Assembly (NCBI GenBank): GCA_052390495.1
Contig: JBQTGW010000278.1
Span: forward strand, 1 to 30,956
Direction of reading: 5' to 3'
DNA from: GCA-003244245 sp052390495
Lineage (GTDB): Bacteria; Actinomycetota; Actinomycetes; Mycobacteriales; Pseudonocardiaceae
Length of the DNA: 30,956 bases
The notes beneath the pieces are model-generated. The model saw only the letters and a list, made by a program, of their open reading frames with translations, made no database searches and was not told the origin of the DNA. A program made the position numbers and the translations under genes. Positions 15,767 to 22,735 of the stretch are shown piece by piece. Numbering within the stretch: position 1 is the first letter of the stretch; each line of letters starts with the position of its first letter.

Positions 15767-15916
15767 TCAGCGGATCATTCTCGCCAGATCCCGTTCCGAG
15801 CAGGGTTCTCCGCAGGTCCCAGGGCCGGGACGCTCGAGCCACCGGATGCTGTAGTGCCACCGGTCGCCCCGAAGACGCCAGCCGTCATCGGCGGTGGCGT
15901 ACTTGACTGGCAGCAC
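15767..15916 (-). CDS. Possible 49-residue protein or gene tail
   Basis: GTG 15916 with AGGA about 9 bases upstream gives VLPVKYATADDGWRLRGDRW and ends GTCGEPCSERDLARMIR. The tryptophan- and cysteine-containing composition is unlike the Arg/Pro-rich shadows around it, so it is probably coding or was. I recognise no family. From 15917 to 16205 I see no further gene. Confidence 0.35.
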   Translation of the reverse strand: MLPVKYATADDGWRLRGDRWHYSIRWLERPGPGTCGEPCSERDLARMIR

Positions 15917-16205
15917 TGCGCAGATTCCTGCTCGCTCGCCCCGGCTCTGTGCGCCACCCAACCCAGCAGCCAGCGAGAAAGGCACGGAAGCGGGGCCGGC
16001 AGGTGCGTGAGTAGCTGGCGCAGACGGCGACGATGCACTGTGCACCAGGCACTCGATATCGCCATGAGTCAGAGCCTGGCCGTGGTCTGGTGGTGCGTGT
16101 TCCAGAACGTAGGGCCAAAGCCGAATTTGGTGGAGGTGCGAGCGTGGATGTCGGGAAGGGTAGCGGATACCGGTGCCACCGTTTCCGCTGATGAGTAGCT
16201 ACGAT

Positions 16206-17282
16206 TCATCCTATGATGCGCAGGATGAACAGGCCCGTGCCCCCGATCGAGATCATGAGTGCCTCGTTTGCCAGTGGCTCCTTCCGCAATTTTGCTACGA
16301 TGGCGAAAACTATTCCTATTATGCCAGTGAGCAGGCCAATTATGGCCAGGCTGCCTATGAAACTGAACTGGGTGATTACGCTGAGGATACCGAGCGCCAA
16401 CGCCGTAATGGCGCGCCACCGATTGGTGGGCGGGGCGGGTAGCGAGGTGATCGGCGGGACCCGGGACGGCGACGGCTCGTGCCGCGCGGGTTGCTGTGCT
16501 CGGCCAGCAGTGGGCGGCATCTGGTGGGACGCCACACCGGGCCGCCCCGTCGGAGCTCCCGGCGGATGCGGCGCGGGAGTCGCACGCTTCGATGCCGTCG
16601 TGCTGTTCTCGGCCGCAGCATTGTCGTACTGGTGTAACAGGGCGTCGACCTCGCTGGCCACGCGGAAGGTGACATCGGGCCGTGACCGGAGGCGGCGCAG
16701 GAGCTCACCCAGATCGACTCGGATGTCGTTGTCCTCCTCGATCTCCAGGCTGTCGCGAAGCTGGGCCACGATCGCCAGTTGATCGGCGTGCTGCAGAACG
16801 GTGGAGTCGATCTGTGCCGACAGCCGCATGAGGTACTCGTAGGGGATCGGCGGCGGCTCCGGCAGTGGCTCCGGCAGTGGATCCGGAAGTTCCCCACGCC
16901 GTGCTGCGCCGTCCTGTAGGGCAGCGACGAGCGCGATGGCCATCGCCGCTGTGGGGTCGCGGTAGTCGATTATCTGGATATGCGCGATCGGGGAGAGGCG
17001 AGGGCGATCCACCGGACCGATCTGCACCGGGACCACTGGAAGGCCGAGCGCCTCGGCGTAGTCGAGTTCGGCCATGCACGGCTTCGACCGCAGCGAGTTG
17101 TTCGACAGCGCCAGGACAAAGACGTCACACTGCCGGATCTGCTGCAGGATCTCCCGCCACCAGCTGTCTCCGCCGGTCAGCTCCTGATCGACCCATACGG
17201 CGTGCCGGGCTGCCTCGAGGTCCCGGATCAGGGGCTTCGCCGAGGTGCTGTCCTTACTGGAATAGCTGACGAAGAGCCGCAT
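16206..17282 (-). CDS. TIR-domain protein with Pro-rich linker and membrane tail (copy B)
   Basis: 358 residues from ATG 17282 behind GGGAGGTG. It is a close paralogue of 9530-10585: MRLFVSYSSKD, WVDQELTGGDSWWREI, and LALSNNSLRSKPCMAELDYA with Glu72 in the putative catalytic position. The helical middle is conserved, and a 12-bp tandem duplication (16855-16866, 16867-16878) adds PLPE. The linker and tail differ most: the end has three hydrophobic segments (ITALALGILSVITQFSFIGS, LLTGIIGIVFAIVA, LMISIGGTGLFIL) and is more AT-rich than its surroundings. So the TIR part is conserved and the membrane part has diverged. It is divergent from the TRAP permease remnant. Confidence 0.85.
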   Translation of the reverse strand: MRLFVSYSSKDSTSAKPLIRDLEAARHAVWVDQELTGGDSWWREILQQIRQCDVFVLALSNNSLRSKPCMAELDYAEALGLPVVPVQIGPVDRPRLSPIAHIQIIDYRDPTAAMAIALVAALQDGAARRGELPDPLPEPLPEPPPIPYEYLMRLSAQIDSTVLQHADQLAIVAQLRDSLEIEEDNDIRVDLGELLRRLRSRPDVTFRVASEVDALLHQYDNAAAENSTTASKRATPAPHPPGAPTGRPGVASHQMPPTAGRAQQPARHEPSPSRVPPITSLPAPPTNRWRAITALALGILSVITQFSFIGSLAIIGLLTGIIGIVFAIVAKLRKEPLANEALMISIGGTGLFILRIIG

Positions 17283-17373
17283 AGCACCTCCCAGCGCTGT
17301 GGGTGATAAGGGTAAGGCCGGTCGCCCGATCGTGGATCCGGGGCCGGAGGAATACGGTGGGTGAGTCCTCGTC

Positions 17374-17589
17374 GTGGGCTGCCTTGACGACGACGAGAGG
17401 ATTATCACTCAGGACGAGGAGCAACCTGCTCGTCGGCTCACAGGTTCGATCGCCGTCGGAGTCACCGTGGCAGGTGCGTTGGTCGCGGTGTTCATGATCT
17501 ACCAGGTGTTCTGGCCGCTGGCGCAGGGCAACCAGTTTTCGCTCATCCTGGCCCGTACGCTGCCGCTGGTTTTCCTCTGCTACCGCTAA
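17374..17589 (+). pseudogene. N-terminal fragment of a TRAP fused permease
   Basis: From about residue 12 the translation matches the start of the permease at 28118: DEEQPARRLTG, IYQVFWPLAQGNQFSLIL and TLPLVFLCYR, then a stop. Just over 60 residues remain of about 677, with one lost codon pair near the end (ILARTLPL against ILFLAVTLPL). It is a displaced copy of the gene's 5' end. Confidence 0.85.
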
Positions 17590-17831
17590 GCGACGGCAGG
17601 GCCGGTACGGGCGGTGAAGGTGTCGAGCTGGAGGGCGAGCCGAACTTCGCCCTCTGCGCTGATCGAAAGGATGCGAGCCCGGCAATAATTGCCCTCGCCG
17701 TCACCTGTCCACACGATGTGGCCGGGCGCGAAGGCGATGTCTGAGGTGGCGTAGTCGAGGAAGGTGGTGGTCTCGTCGGTGCTGCTGACATCGTTGAAGT
17801 CGACCCACACGTCAGGTGTAACCGCAGCCAC
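17586..17831 (-). CDS. Hypothetical 81-residue protein
   Basis: GTG 17831 lies directly behind GGGAGGAG, close for a ribosome site. The product (start VAAVTPDVWVDFNDVSSTDE) is acidic with alternating strand-like pattern, and its end LALQLDTFTARTG suggests a small beta-barrel-like domain. I recognise no family. Its stop lies next to that of the TRAP fragment on the other strand. Confidence 0.5.
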   Translation of the reverse strand: MAAVTPDVWVDFNDVSSTDETTTFLDYATSDIAFAPGHIVWTGDGEGNYCRARILSISAEGEVRLALQLDTFTARTGPAVA

Positions 17832-17962
17832 CTCCTCCCTGCTTCTGCTTCAAGTCACTGTCACGAGGCCCCGCTTGCAGGCCAGTGCCCTGGCGTCTTC
17901 CTGCTTGTGCTGCAAGAAGGGCCGCATGCTGCACATACTCTACGTCGTGGCCTCATGACGAG

Positions 17963-18279
17963 CTACCTTGCGCGGAACTCGGAGCAGTGACGCGGGATGC
18001 CAAACGTGGCGCGCAGGAGCTGTATGGCCTCAGCCCGGGTGCTGTCCGTGGGGAGCCGCAGGGTGTGGTGAGGTGGTTCGGCAGTCTGTTCGATCTCGAA
18101 GCCGGCGCGGCGCAGCTCGCCGACCTGGGTCACACAGATCTGTGGCTGTGGAAGGCGGGGCCGAGTTTTACGAGAAGCTCGGCCACGGTGGACAAATCGG
18201 CTGCGTAGACGGAGATGCCTGGGCGGCCGAGCTGACGCTCCGCCTTGTCGATCGCGAGCAGGAGTGACTGCATCTGCAT
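17963..18279 (-). pseudogene. Frameshifted hypothetical gene
   Basis: ATG 18279 (behind GGGGG) opens a frame reading MQSLLLAIDKAERQLGRPGI and ending in TGA at 18130. In another frame from about 18160 a protein-like stretch continues: ICVTQVGELRRAGFEIEQTA, then RLPTDSTRAEAIQLLRATFG, to a stop at 17963. The two halves read like one protein of about 105 residues broken by a frameshift near 18140-18160. Family unknown. Confidence 0.4.
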
Positions 18280-18394
18280 GGTGCCCCCGCGGATGACCCA
18301 CCCATGGTCAGACAAGCCGGAAACCGCAGGGTCCGGCAGCTGCCGACGCAACCGTGCTCCCCGTCATAGATGATCGACGTTCAAGATTCCGGCA

Positions 18395-18409
18395 GATCAT
18401 ATAATGATC
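18395..18409. repeat. AT-rich inverted repeat GATCAT-ATA-ATGATC
   Basis: Perfect 6-bp arms around a 3-base spacer in the gap after vapC. It could be an operator or a weak terminator. Confidence 0.3.
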
Positions 18410-18466
18410 ATTTTGAGGGCATTCGGAGGATGCCTGGCTTGCTTGAGCCAAAGATCTGCTGGCGGG

Positions 18467-18907
18467 CTACGCCGACGAGCCGGCCCCGTGGCCCGCACCC
18501 CGCGGGAGGATCCACTCGTGGCCCTGACCGGTGACGGCAGCGATGCGCTCGTAGTCCGAGTCGTAGTGCAGCACGACGGCAGAATTGGCGTGCGCAATCG
18601 CGGCTAGCATCAAGTCGGGGATCGGGGTCCGATGCTGTCCTTGGCTTGCCAGTGCCCCCATGAGTTCTTTGACTTGTCGCTCAGCGGTCTCCGTGAGGTG
18701 CAGGTAAGGCAGCGACGAGAGGTCGAGACGCAACCGAGCCAGTTCCTCGGCGTTGCGCGCCGAGTACAGCAGTTCGGAGATCGAGATGACACAGACGGCC
18801 AGTTGCTTGGCCTGCCGCAATTCATGCAGGCGGTTCCGGGCACGGAGATCGTAACGAGCCTGTTCCCACGCTGACTTGTCGGCGAGGCGCAAGGGGCCTA
18901 TCGCCAT
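18467..18907 (-). CDS. vapC: VapC-type PIN-domain ribonuclease toxin
   Basis: 146 residues, full length. The acidic cluster is present: Asp in RLADKSAWEQ near residue 10, Glu in VISISELLYSA, Asp in PIPDLMLAAIA and Asp in VLHYDSDYERIAAVTG. PIN toxins of this kind cut RNA and are held inactive by the antitoxin made from the gene in front. ATG 18907 lies inside the end of the antitoxin gene (10-base overlap), so translation is coupled. It is related to the truncated PIN gene at 14734. Confidence 0.88.
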   Translation of the reverse strand: MAIGPLRLADKSAWEQARYDLRARNRLHELRQAKQLAVCVISISELLYSARNAEELARLRLDLSSLPYLHLTETAERQVKELMGALASQGQHRTPIPDLMLAAIAHANSAVVLHYDSDYERIAAVTGQGHEWILPRGAGHGAGSSA

Positions 18908-19113
18908 GCCTGGGCACGCACGTCAGTCTCGGCGAGTCGGTCCCCGACCAGGTCCAGTAGGTCGTCGAAGCGTTCCCGATCCGCGTCCTCGACCGCTCCA
19001 GCGGCCACCAGTCGCAGAGCGCGATTGACGGTCTCGACCTTGGTTGTGGTGCCGAGGACCGCAGCGGCCTGAGCCAGCGCGACGTCGTCGACGTCCAACA
19101 GTGTTCGTGCCAT
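18898..19113 (-). CDS. vapB: VapB-type antitoxin
   Basis: 71 residues from ATG 19113, preceded by GGAGG at good spacing; an earlier start at 19137 is less likely. The protein reads MARTLLDVDDVALAQAAAVL, then TTTKVETVNRALR, the usual DUF2191/VapB opening in actinobacteria, with an acidic tail. It should neutralise the downstream VapC and repress the pair's promoter. Confidence 0.85.
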   Translation of the reverse strand: MARTLLDVDDVALAQAAAVLGTTTKVETVNRALRLVAAGAVEDADRERFDDLLDLVGDRLAETDVRAQAWR

Positions 19114-19128
19114 CTGACGCCTCCTGCA

Positions 19129-19152
19129 TGATATCAATAAGTCCCCAGTATA
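19129..19152 (-). promoter_or_regulatory. Candidate vapBC promoter/operator
   Basis: On the minus strand TATACT (19147-19152) suits a -10 box and is followed by the palindrome TGATATCA (19129-19136) just before the vapB ribosome site. No good -35 box was seen. Confidence 0.35.
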
Positions 19153-19186
19153 TCCGAGCTGGACGGCGTGCGGTCGCTATCACCGC

Positions 19187-19288
19187 GTGGCCATGCCGAC
19201 GGTCCGTCACCGCTGGGTGCTGACTGGCACGTTGGTCGCCCAGTCGGCGGTGCACGTCGGAGGGATCGGGGAAGGCCCGACCACCAGC
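19187..19288 (+). pseudogene. N-terminal fragment of a CRISPR RAMP-type protein
   Basis: The frame from GTG 19187 reads MPTVRHRWVLTG, then TLVAQSAVHVGGIGEGPTTS. An opening strand with W/Y-V-L-x-G-T-L-x-x-x-S-x-x-H-V-G-G is typical of RAMP-superfamily proteins of type III CRISPR-Cas (Csm3/Cmr-like). Similarity ends near 19288, where another gene's tail begins in a different frame. Too short to name a subtype. Confidence 0.5.
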
Positions 19289-19578
19289 CTGGGGTGGACG
19301 ACCCGGACGCGGCGACGCCGAGCGTCATGTTTCTCAACCAGGTTCTGGCCGGGCACGCCGTGGCTGAGCTGGTCAACCTGGTCAGTCCGTGGCGAACTCC
19401 GGTCGCGTACCTGCTTGCCGACCTGGTAGGCAGCACTACCTCGGTGCTCGCTGCCGAACGTAATGAGGACTGCCCAGCATGCGGTCCTTGCTCGCCCCGG
19501 GCGCTTAGCGACGCAGCGGGAGCGCCCGAATTCCCCGCGCCCGCCCTGCCGTTCGTCGACACCACACTGGATTCCTGA
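19289..19578 (+). pseudogene. C-terminal fragment of a ThiF/E1-like adenylyltransferase
   Basis: The frame reads DDPDAATPSVMFLNQVLAGH, then AVAELVNLVSP and ERNEDCPACG. A hydrophobic helix with AGxxxAELV plus a late Cys-x-x-Cys fits the C-terminal part of ThiF/MoeB/E1-like enzymes. The adenylation domain is missing. It is fused at its 5' side to the RAMP fragment. Confidence 0.5.
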
Positions 19579-19660
19579 GTCACTCGGTGAGCGGATGGAT
19601 GTCGCCAAGGGGATAGAAGAGAAAACCTGACAATCTGAGATACAGGGAGTTCGTAAGCAG

Positions 19661-19876
19661 CTAGCACGGCTTCATCTCGATAATCTTCACTTCGTTTAGT
19701 GGCAGAGGTGTGCGAACGGTCACCAATCCTGTTGCGTGATCGGTGTCTATGATCGTCCCACGCCGGACGTCCACCTTGAGCTCTTGGTTACGAGCATGTG
19801 GGTTTTTGAGACTGGCATACACAATAAGCACGGTTACCAGATCCCTCTGCGCCTTGCTCTTCCGTTGCCTCTTCAT
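19661..19876 (-). CDS. Hypothetical 71-residue basic protein
   Basis: ATG 19876 has a good ribosome site (GGGGAGAG). The N-terminus is basic (MKRQRKSKAQRD), then a strand-rich part (VTVLIVYASLK; VRRGTIIDTDHATGLVTVRT). Base composition is clearly more AT-rich than the neighbours, suggesting transfer. The start overlaps the stop of the preceding gene (ATGA). Family unknown. Confidence 0.5.
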   Translation of the reverse strand: MKRQRKSKAQRDLVTVLIVYASLKNPHARNQELKVDVRRGTIIDTDHATGLVTVRTPLPLNEVKIIEMKPC

Positions 19877-20556
19877 GTAATTCTCTCCCCATGTCTCGTC
19901 GCGTCCTTGTGTGGTCTCTTTCTTGGGACCGGCCGGTCGTCGAGAGCCGGGCGGGGGGTCCGCTCAACCGACGACCGGCCGGAGTCTTCAGATATCGACT
20001 GTTCGAGGTAGCTTGCATGCTCGGATAGCGGTACACAGTGCAGACAGATCATCAAGCTGGGTACGGTCTGATAGAGCGTGACCGTGCCGGATAGCACTTG
20101 TTCACATCGCGTTGTTGCTGAACCGGCTCCGACGCTGTTCTCATCCAGCAGGTGGGAGCGCTCGTCGACTGCCGACCACACCCAACGGCCTACCACCGAA
20201 TCGTTTCTTCTTTGAGGCCCCTGATCGGCTGTCATCGGGGATGACAGCCGATCAGGGGGGACCGAGCAGTCTCCGGATGACTGCTCGGGGTCATCAGGGG
20301 AGCAACGTTTCGCGGCCAGCTCCTGGTAGCGGGCAAGACCGCGGGGCGTGAGCACGACTCGACGTGGCCCTGTGGGGAAGCCCACGTCGAGCAAGCTGGT
20401 CAGCTCGGCGTCGGACAGCCGGTCGAAGACTTCGGGCAGGTAGCACGGCACCTTTCGGCCCCAGTGGACATATCCGGAGTTGAGTACCGCCACACCGCCC
20501 TCGTGCACACGCCGAAGGGCTATCCAGTCGAGCAGTTCGATTCCGCTCAGGTGCAT
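19873..20556 (-). CDS. Hypothetical protein with a conserved-looking N-terminal half
   Basis: 227 residues from ATG 20556, which overlaps the end of the preceding gene by 10 bases. Residues 1-80 look like a compact domain (MHLSGIELLDWIALRRVHEG; LSDAELTSLLDVGF; RRVVLTPRGLARYQELAAKR), possibly winged-helix. The second half is low in pattern and its DNA holds three strong inverted repeats. The native stop may have been just after QELAAKR, the rest being read-through. Coupling of its present stop to the next start argues the other way. Family unknown. Confidence 0.45.
   Translation of the reverse strand: MHLSGIELLDWIALRRVHEGGVAVLNSGYVHWGRKVPCYLPEVFDRLSDAELTSLLDVGFPTGPRRVVLTPRGLARYQELAAKRCSPDDPEQSSGDCSVPPDRLSSPMTADQGPQRRNDSVVGRWVWSAVDERSHLLDENSVGAGSATTRCEQVLSGTVTLYQTVPSLMICLHCVPLSEHASYLEQSISEDSGRSSVERTPRPALDDRPVPRKRPHKDATRHGERIT
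19929..19982. repeat. Inverted repeat, 14-bp perfect arms
   Basis: CCGGCCGGTCGTCG at 19929-19942 pairs with 19969-19982 across a 26-base loop. It lies in the doubtful second half of the gene above. Confidence 0.7.
20218..20258. terminator. Hairpin with 19-bp perfect stem and 3-base loop
   Basis: Arms 20218-20236 and 20240-20258 are perfectly complementary around GGG. This is a very stable stem, likely a transcription terminator for the minus-strand cluster, although an open frame crosses it. Confidence 0.55.
20262..20288. terminator. Hairpin with 10-bp perfect stem
   Basis: CCGAGCAGTC (20262-20271) and GACTGCTCGG (20279-20288) enclose a 7-base loop, 3 bases from the larger hairpin. A double terminator is the simplest reading. 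Confidence 0.5.
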
Positions 20557-20759
20557 CGGTCGACCTGTCGACGAATGCAAGCCTCACAGAAGCGACGCTC
20601 CTCGGTCGTCATGCTCGCGGCCAGCACATCAACACCGCAGAGGGCGTAACACCCACGGGAGCGGGCAGTGGTGATGACGTCGAGGTCGATGAGATGCTCA
20701 GTTAAAGTCCGGGCGTCAACCATTGTCTGGACGAGGATCGCCTTGGTGGCCCTGGTCAC
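20547..20759 (-). CDS. Small Cys-rich hypothetical protein
   Basis: 70 residues from GTG 20759, which overlaps the stop of the preceding gene (GTGA) and has GAGG upstream. It reads TLTEHLIDLDVITTARSRGC, then CYALCG and RFCEACI: four Cys in two pairs that could bind zinc. I recall similar small proteins in actinobacterial mobile-element clusters but cannot name the family. Confidence 0.55.
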   Translation of the reverse strand: MTRATKAILVQTMVDARTLTEHLIDLDVITTARSRGCYALCGVDVLAASMTTEERRFCEACIRRQVDRCT

Positions 20760-20941
20760 CGTGCGCCCTCGCCGCTCTGCTCGGTGACGCTGTGAGGGAC
20801 TCGTGTATCCCATCTATGCCTCGGCGGGATGCGACTAGCTCTGGCCTTCACTATCCATGCCGCGAACAGCGCTATCAGCACGAGTGCGCCTATGACCGCT
20901 AGCCACAGGACGAGTCCCCATAACCCTCTGTCGACAACCAC
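20756..20941 (-). CDS. Small single-pass membrane protein
   Basis: 61 residues from GTG 20941. Residues about 6-30 form one clear membrane helix (LWGLVLWLAVIGALVLIALF), followed by a basic, probably cytoplasmic tail. First gene of an overlapping four-gene cluster. No strong ribosome site was found. Confidence 0.5.
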   Translation of the reverse strand: MVVDRGLWGLVLWLAVIGALVLIALFAAWIVKARASRIPPRHRWDTRVPHSVTEQSGEGAR

Positions 20942-21016
20942 GTCGCGAAGAGTGTTCGATCAGACACGAGATTTTTCCCTGGGCAACAAAGTCACCCGTA
21001 AAGTCACCCGAATGGG

Positions 21017-22207
21017 CTAAATGCCGAGGCGGCCCGCAAGTCCTTGCAGCTCCTGGCTCATCGCGTTGTGGCGACCCCGGGTGAGCAGCCCAGAGATCAC
21101 CTCGCGAGCCCCGGGATCACGGTACAGCTGCACGGGGGACAGGTCCTCCGCCTTACGGTAGGCGATCACCGCGTCGTCCAACCGCCCCCGGACACGCGCC
21201 AGCGCCCGTCCGGTCTCGGTCCAGTAGAACGCCTCGCTGGCCGGGAACGGATGGGCTTTCGGCTGCATGCTCCGTGCCAGATGCACGGCCCGATCGTCAT
21301 CGCCCAGTTCCAGCGCCGCCCCGATGCGACGGATACCTAGGCACGCCGGACCGAAAGCGAGGTCCAGCTGATGGTGCTCGCTGAGTTCGCCGAATGGCTC
21401 CGCGATCTCCGCGGCGGTGACCAACACGGCGTCCGCGTCCCCGCCATTGATGGCGATGAGCCAGGCGCGGGTGGCCATCGTCGCGCACACCAAACCTACG
21501 GTGTCGGCCGTGACCGGTGGCAGCGACATGTCATCCAGCTCAGCCTGGGCCAGCTCGAAAGCACCCTCTTTGATCAGCGTGTCAGCCACGCCGTAAGCGG
21601 CGAGCCCGAGCGAAGTCGTCGTGTCGTGCCGGCGAGCGACGTCTCGCGCCAGGAACACAGCCAAGCGCCGCAGATCGGTCGGTGCCCCGGCGTGACGCAG
21701 GAACATGCGCGTGACGTGCACGTGCAGCAGAACCGCCAACGGCAGCAGTACATCGAGATCACGGCCGGTGTCGATCGTGGTGTGCAGATCCCGGATCAAA
21801 CCCGGCAAAGCTGCGCTGACCTGCGCGAACCGGCACCCGCGGTGGTTGCGCAGCACTATCTCCGCACGCTTGCGTAGCTCGCGGACCGGTAGTACCTCGC
21901 CACCCGGCCTATCGAGCACGACAGCATCCAGCGCACGGCGTATGCCCACCGTGGCGGCACTCTCGATTCCCCCATCGCCCCGCGTGGGCTCGGGAAGCCG
22001 CAAGATCTCCCACAACGTGATCCCGAGAGCGTCGGCCACGCCCTGAATATGAGACAGACGATCCAGAATCGCCTCACCCCGCTCCACCCGCGACAGGTGA
22101 CTGATGCTGATCCCCGCTAGCCCGGCGACCACTTCGAGCGAGAGCCCACGCTTGGTGCGGGCTTTGCGCAAAAACCGCCCTACGGTCTTCGCCTCGTCGG
22201 CATCCAC
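21017..22207 (-). CDS. XRE-family regulator with long helical-repeat domain
   Basis: 396 residues from GTG 22207, chosen for GAGG 8 bases upstream and because the product then starts just before the DNA-binding domain; the longer frame to 22411 runs through the operator region. Residues about 9-62 are a helix-turn-helix (GRFLRKARTKRGLSLEVVAG; ISISHLSRVERGE). The rest is an all-helical TPR-like array (VRELRKRAEIVLRNHRGCRF; GVADTLIKEGAFELAQAELD; ETGRALARVRGRLDDAVIAY). Such proteins are usual actinobacterial regulators tied to small-molecule or peptide signals. Palindromic sites lie directly upstream. Confidence 0.85.
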   Translation of the reverse strand: MDADEAKTVGRFLRKARTKRGLSLEVVAGLAGISISHLSRVERGEAILDRLSHIQGVADALGITLWEILRLPEPTRGDGGIESAATVGIRRALDAVVLDRPGGEVLPVRELRKRAEIVLRNHRGCRFAQVSAALPGLIRDLHTTIDTGRDLDVLLPLAVLLHVHVTRMFLRHAGAPTDLRRLAVFLARDVARRHDTTTSLGLAAYGVADTLIKEGAFELAQAELDDMSLPPVTADTVGLVCATMATRAWLIAINGGDADAVLVTAAEIAEPFGELSEHHQLDLAFGPACLGIRRIGAALELGDDDRAVHLARSMQPKAHPFPASEAFYWTETGRALARVRGRLDDAVIAYRKAEDLSPVQLYRDPGAREVISGLLTRGRHNAMSQELQGLAGRLGI

Positions 22208-22328
22208 AGTGTTTGCCTCCTCAGCACGCGGTCCGGCACTCCAAGATCGGTGTGGGGCAGCCTGGACCCATATGATCTTCCGGCGTGGCCTGAGCGTGAG
22301 TTGATCATGTTCAGGCCACATCGTACCC

Positions 22329-22404
22329 TGACCTGCGAAGTGACACCTGGTGTCAGGCCAACCGCCCAGTTCACGGGCCGGACTGACTGTCATTTCGCAG
22401 GTCA
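22329..22404. promoter_or_regulatory. Palindromic operator region of the XRE regulator
   Basis: A 17-bp site at 22329-22345 (TGACCTGCGAAGTGACA) recurs inverted at 22388-22404 with one mismatch, 42 bases apart. Between them is a second palindrome, TGACACC-T-GGTGTCA (22341-22355). The set lies 120-200 bases upstream of the regulator start and suits autoregulation. Confidence 0.55.
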
Positions 22405-22411
22405 GCACCAC
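22383..22411. repeat. 29-bp direct repeat, copy 1
   Basis: Matches 28017-28045 at 28 of 29 positions in the same orientation, and includes the inverted half-site of the operator region. Confidence 0.8.
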
Positions 22412-22654
22412 TCTGCACGGGTCGCCTGGCTGCTCGACGTGGTGGCGCCGGTGGCTTGACCGGGTTTTTCACCATACGACCTCGATCCTTGTCCGAGTGT
22501 CCTTCCACCACCGGACCATCTCGAGCCACGTCACGCCGTCCTTCAGCTCATTCGCCGGCCGGAGAGCGCCGCAATCGTAGCCAAGTCAGCACCGCTGCAC
22601 GCGTGCACTCAATTCAGTTGGTTGCTTGGATTGTCTCTCCGTTAGGTTTCTTGG

Positions 22655-22735
22655 ATGGTCGAGTCGTCCTGGGAAGAGATCCCGTATGAGCGGTACCAGG
22701 ACTACTGGGCACTTTTGGGTGCCCGGTTGCTCTGA
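22655..22735 (+). pseudogene. 26-codon N-terminal gene fragment
   Basis: ATG 22655 to TGA 22733 reads MVESSWEEIPYERYQDYWAL plus LGARLL. The aromatic- and acid-rich sequence looks like a real protein start cut off where the methyltransferase fragment begins. Upstream, 22412-22654 holds nothing I recognise. Confidence 0.3.
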
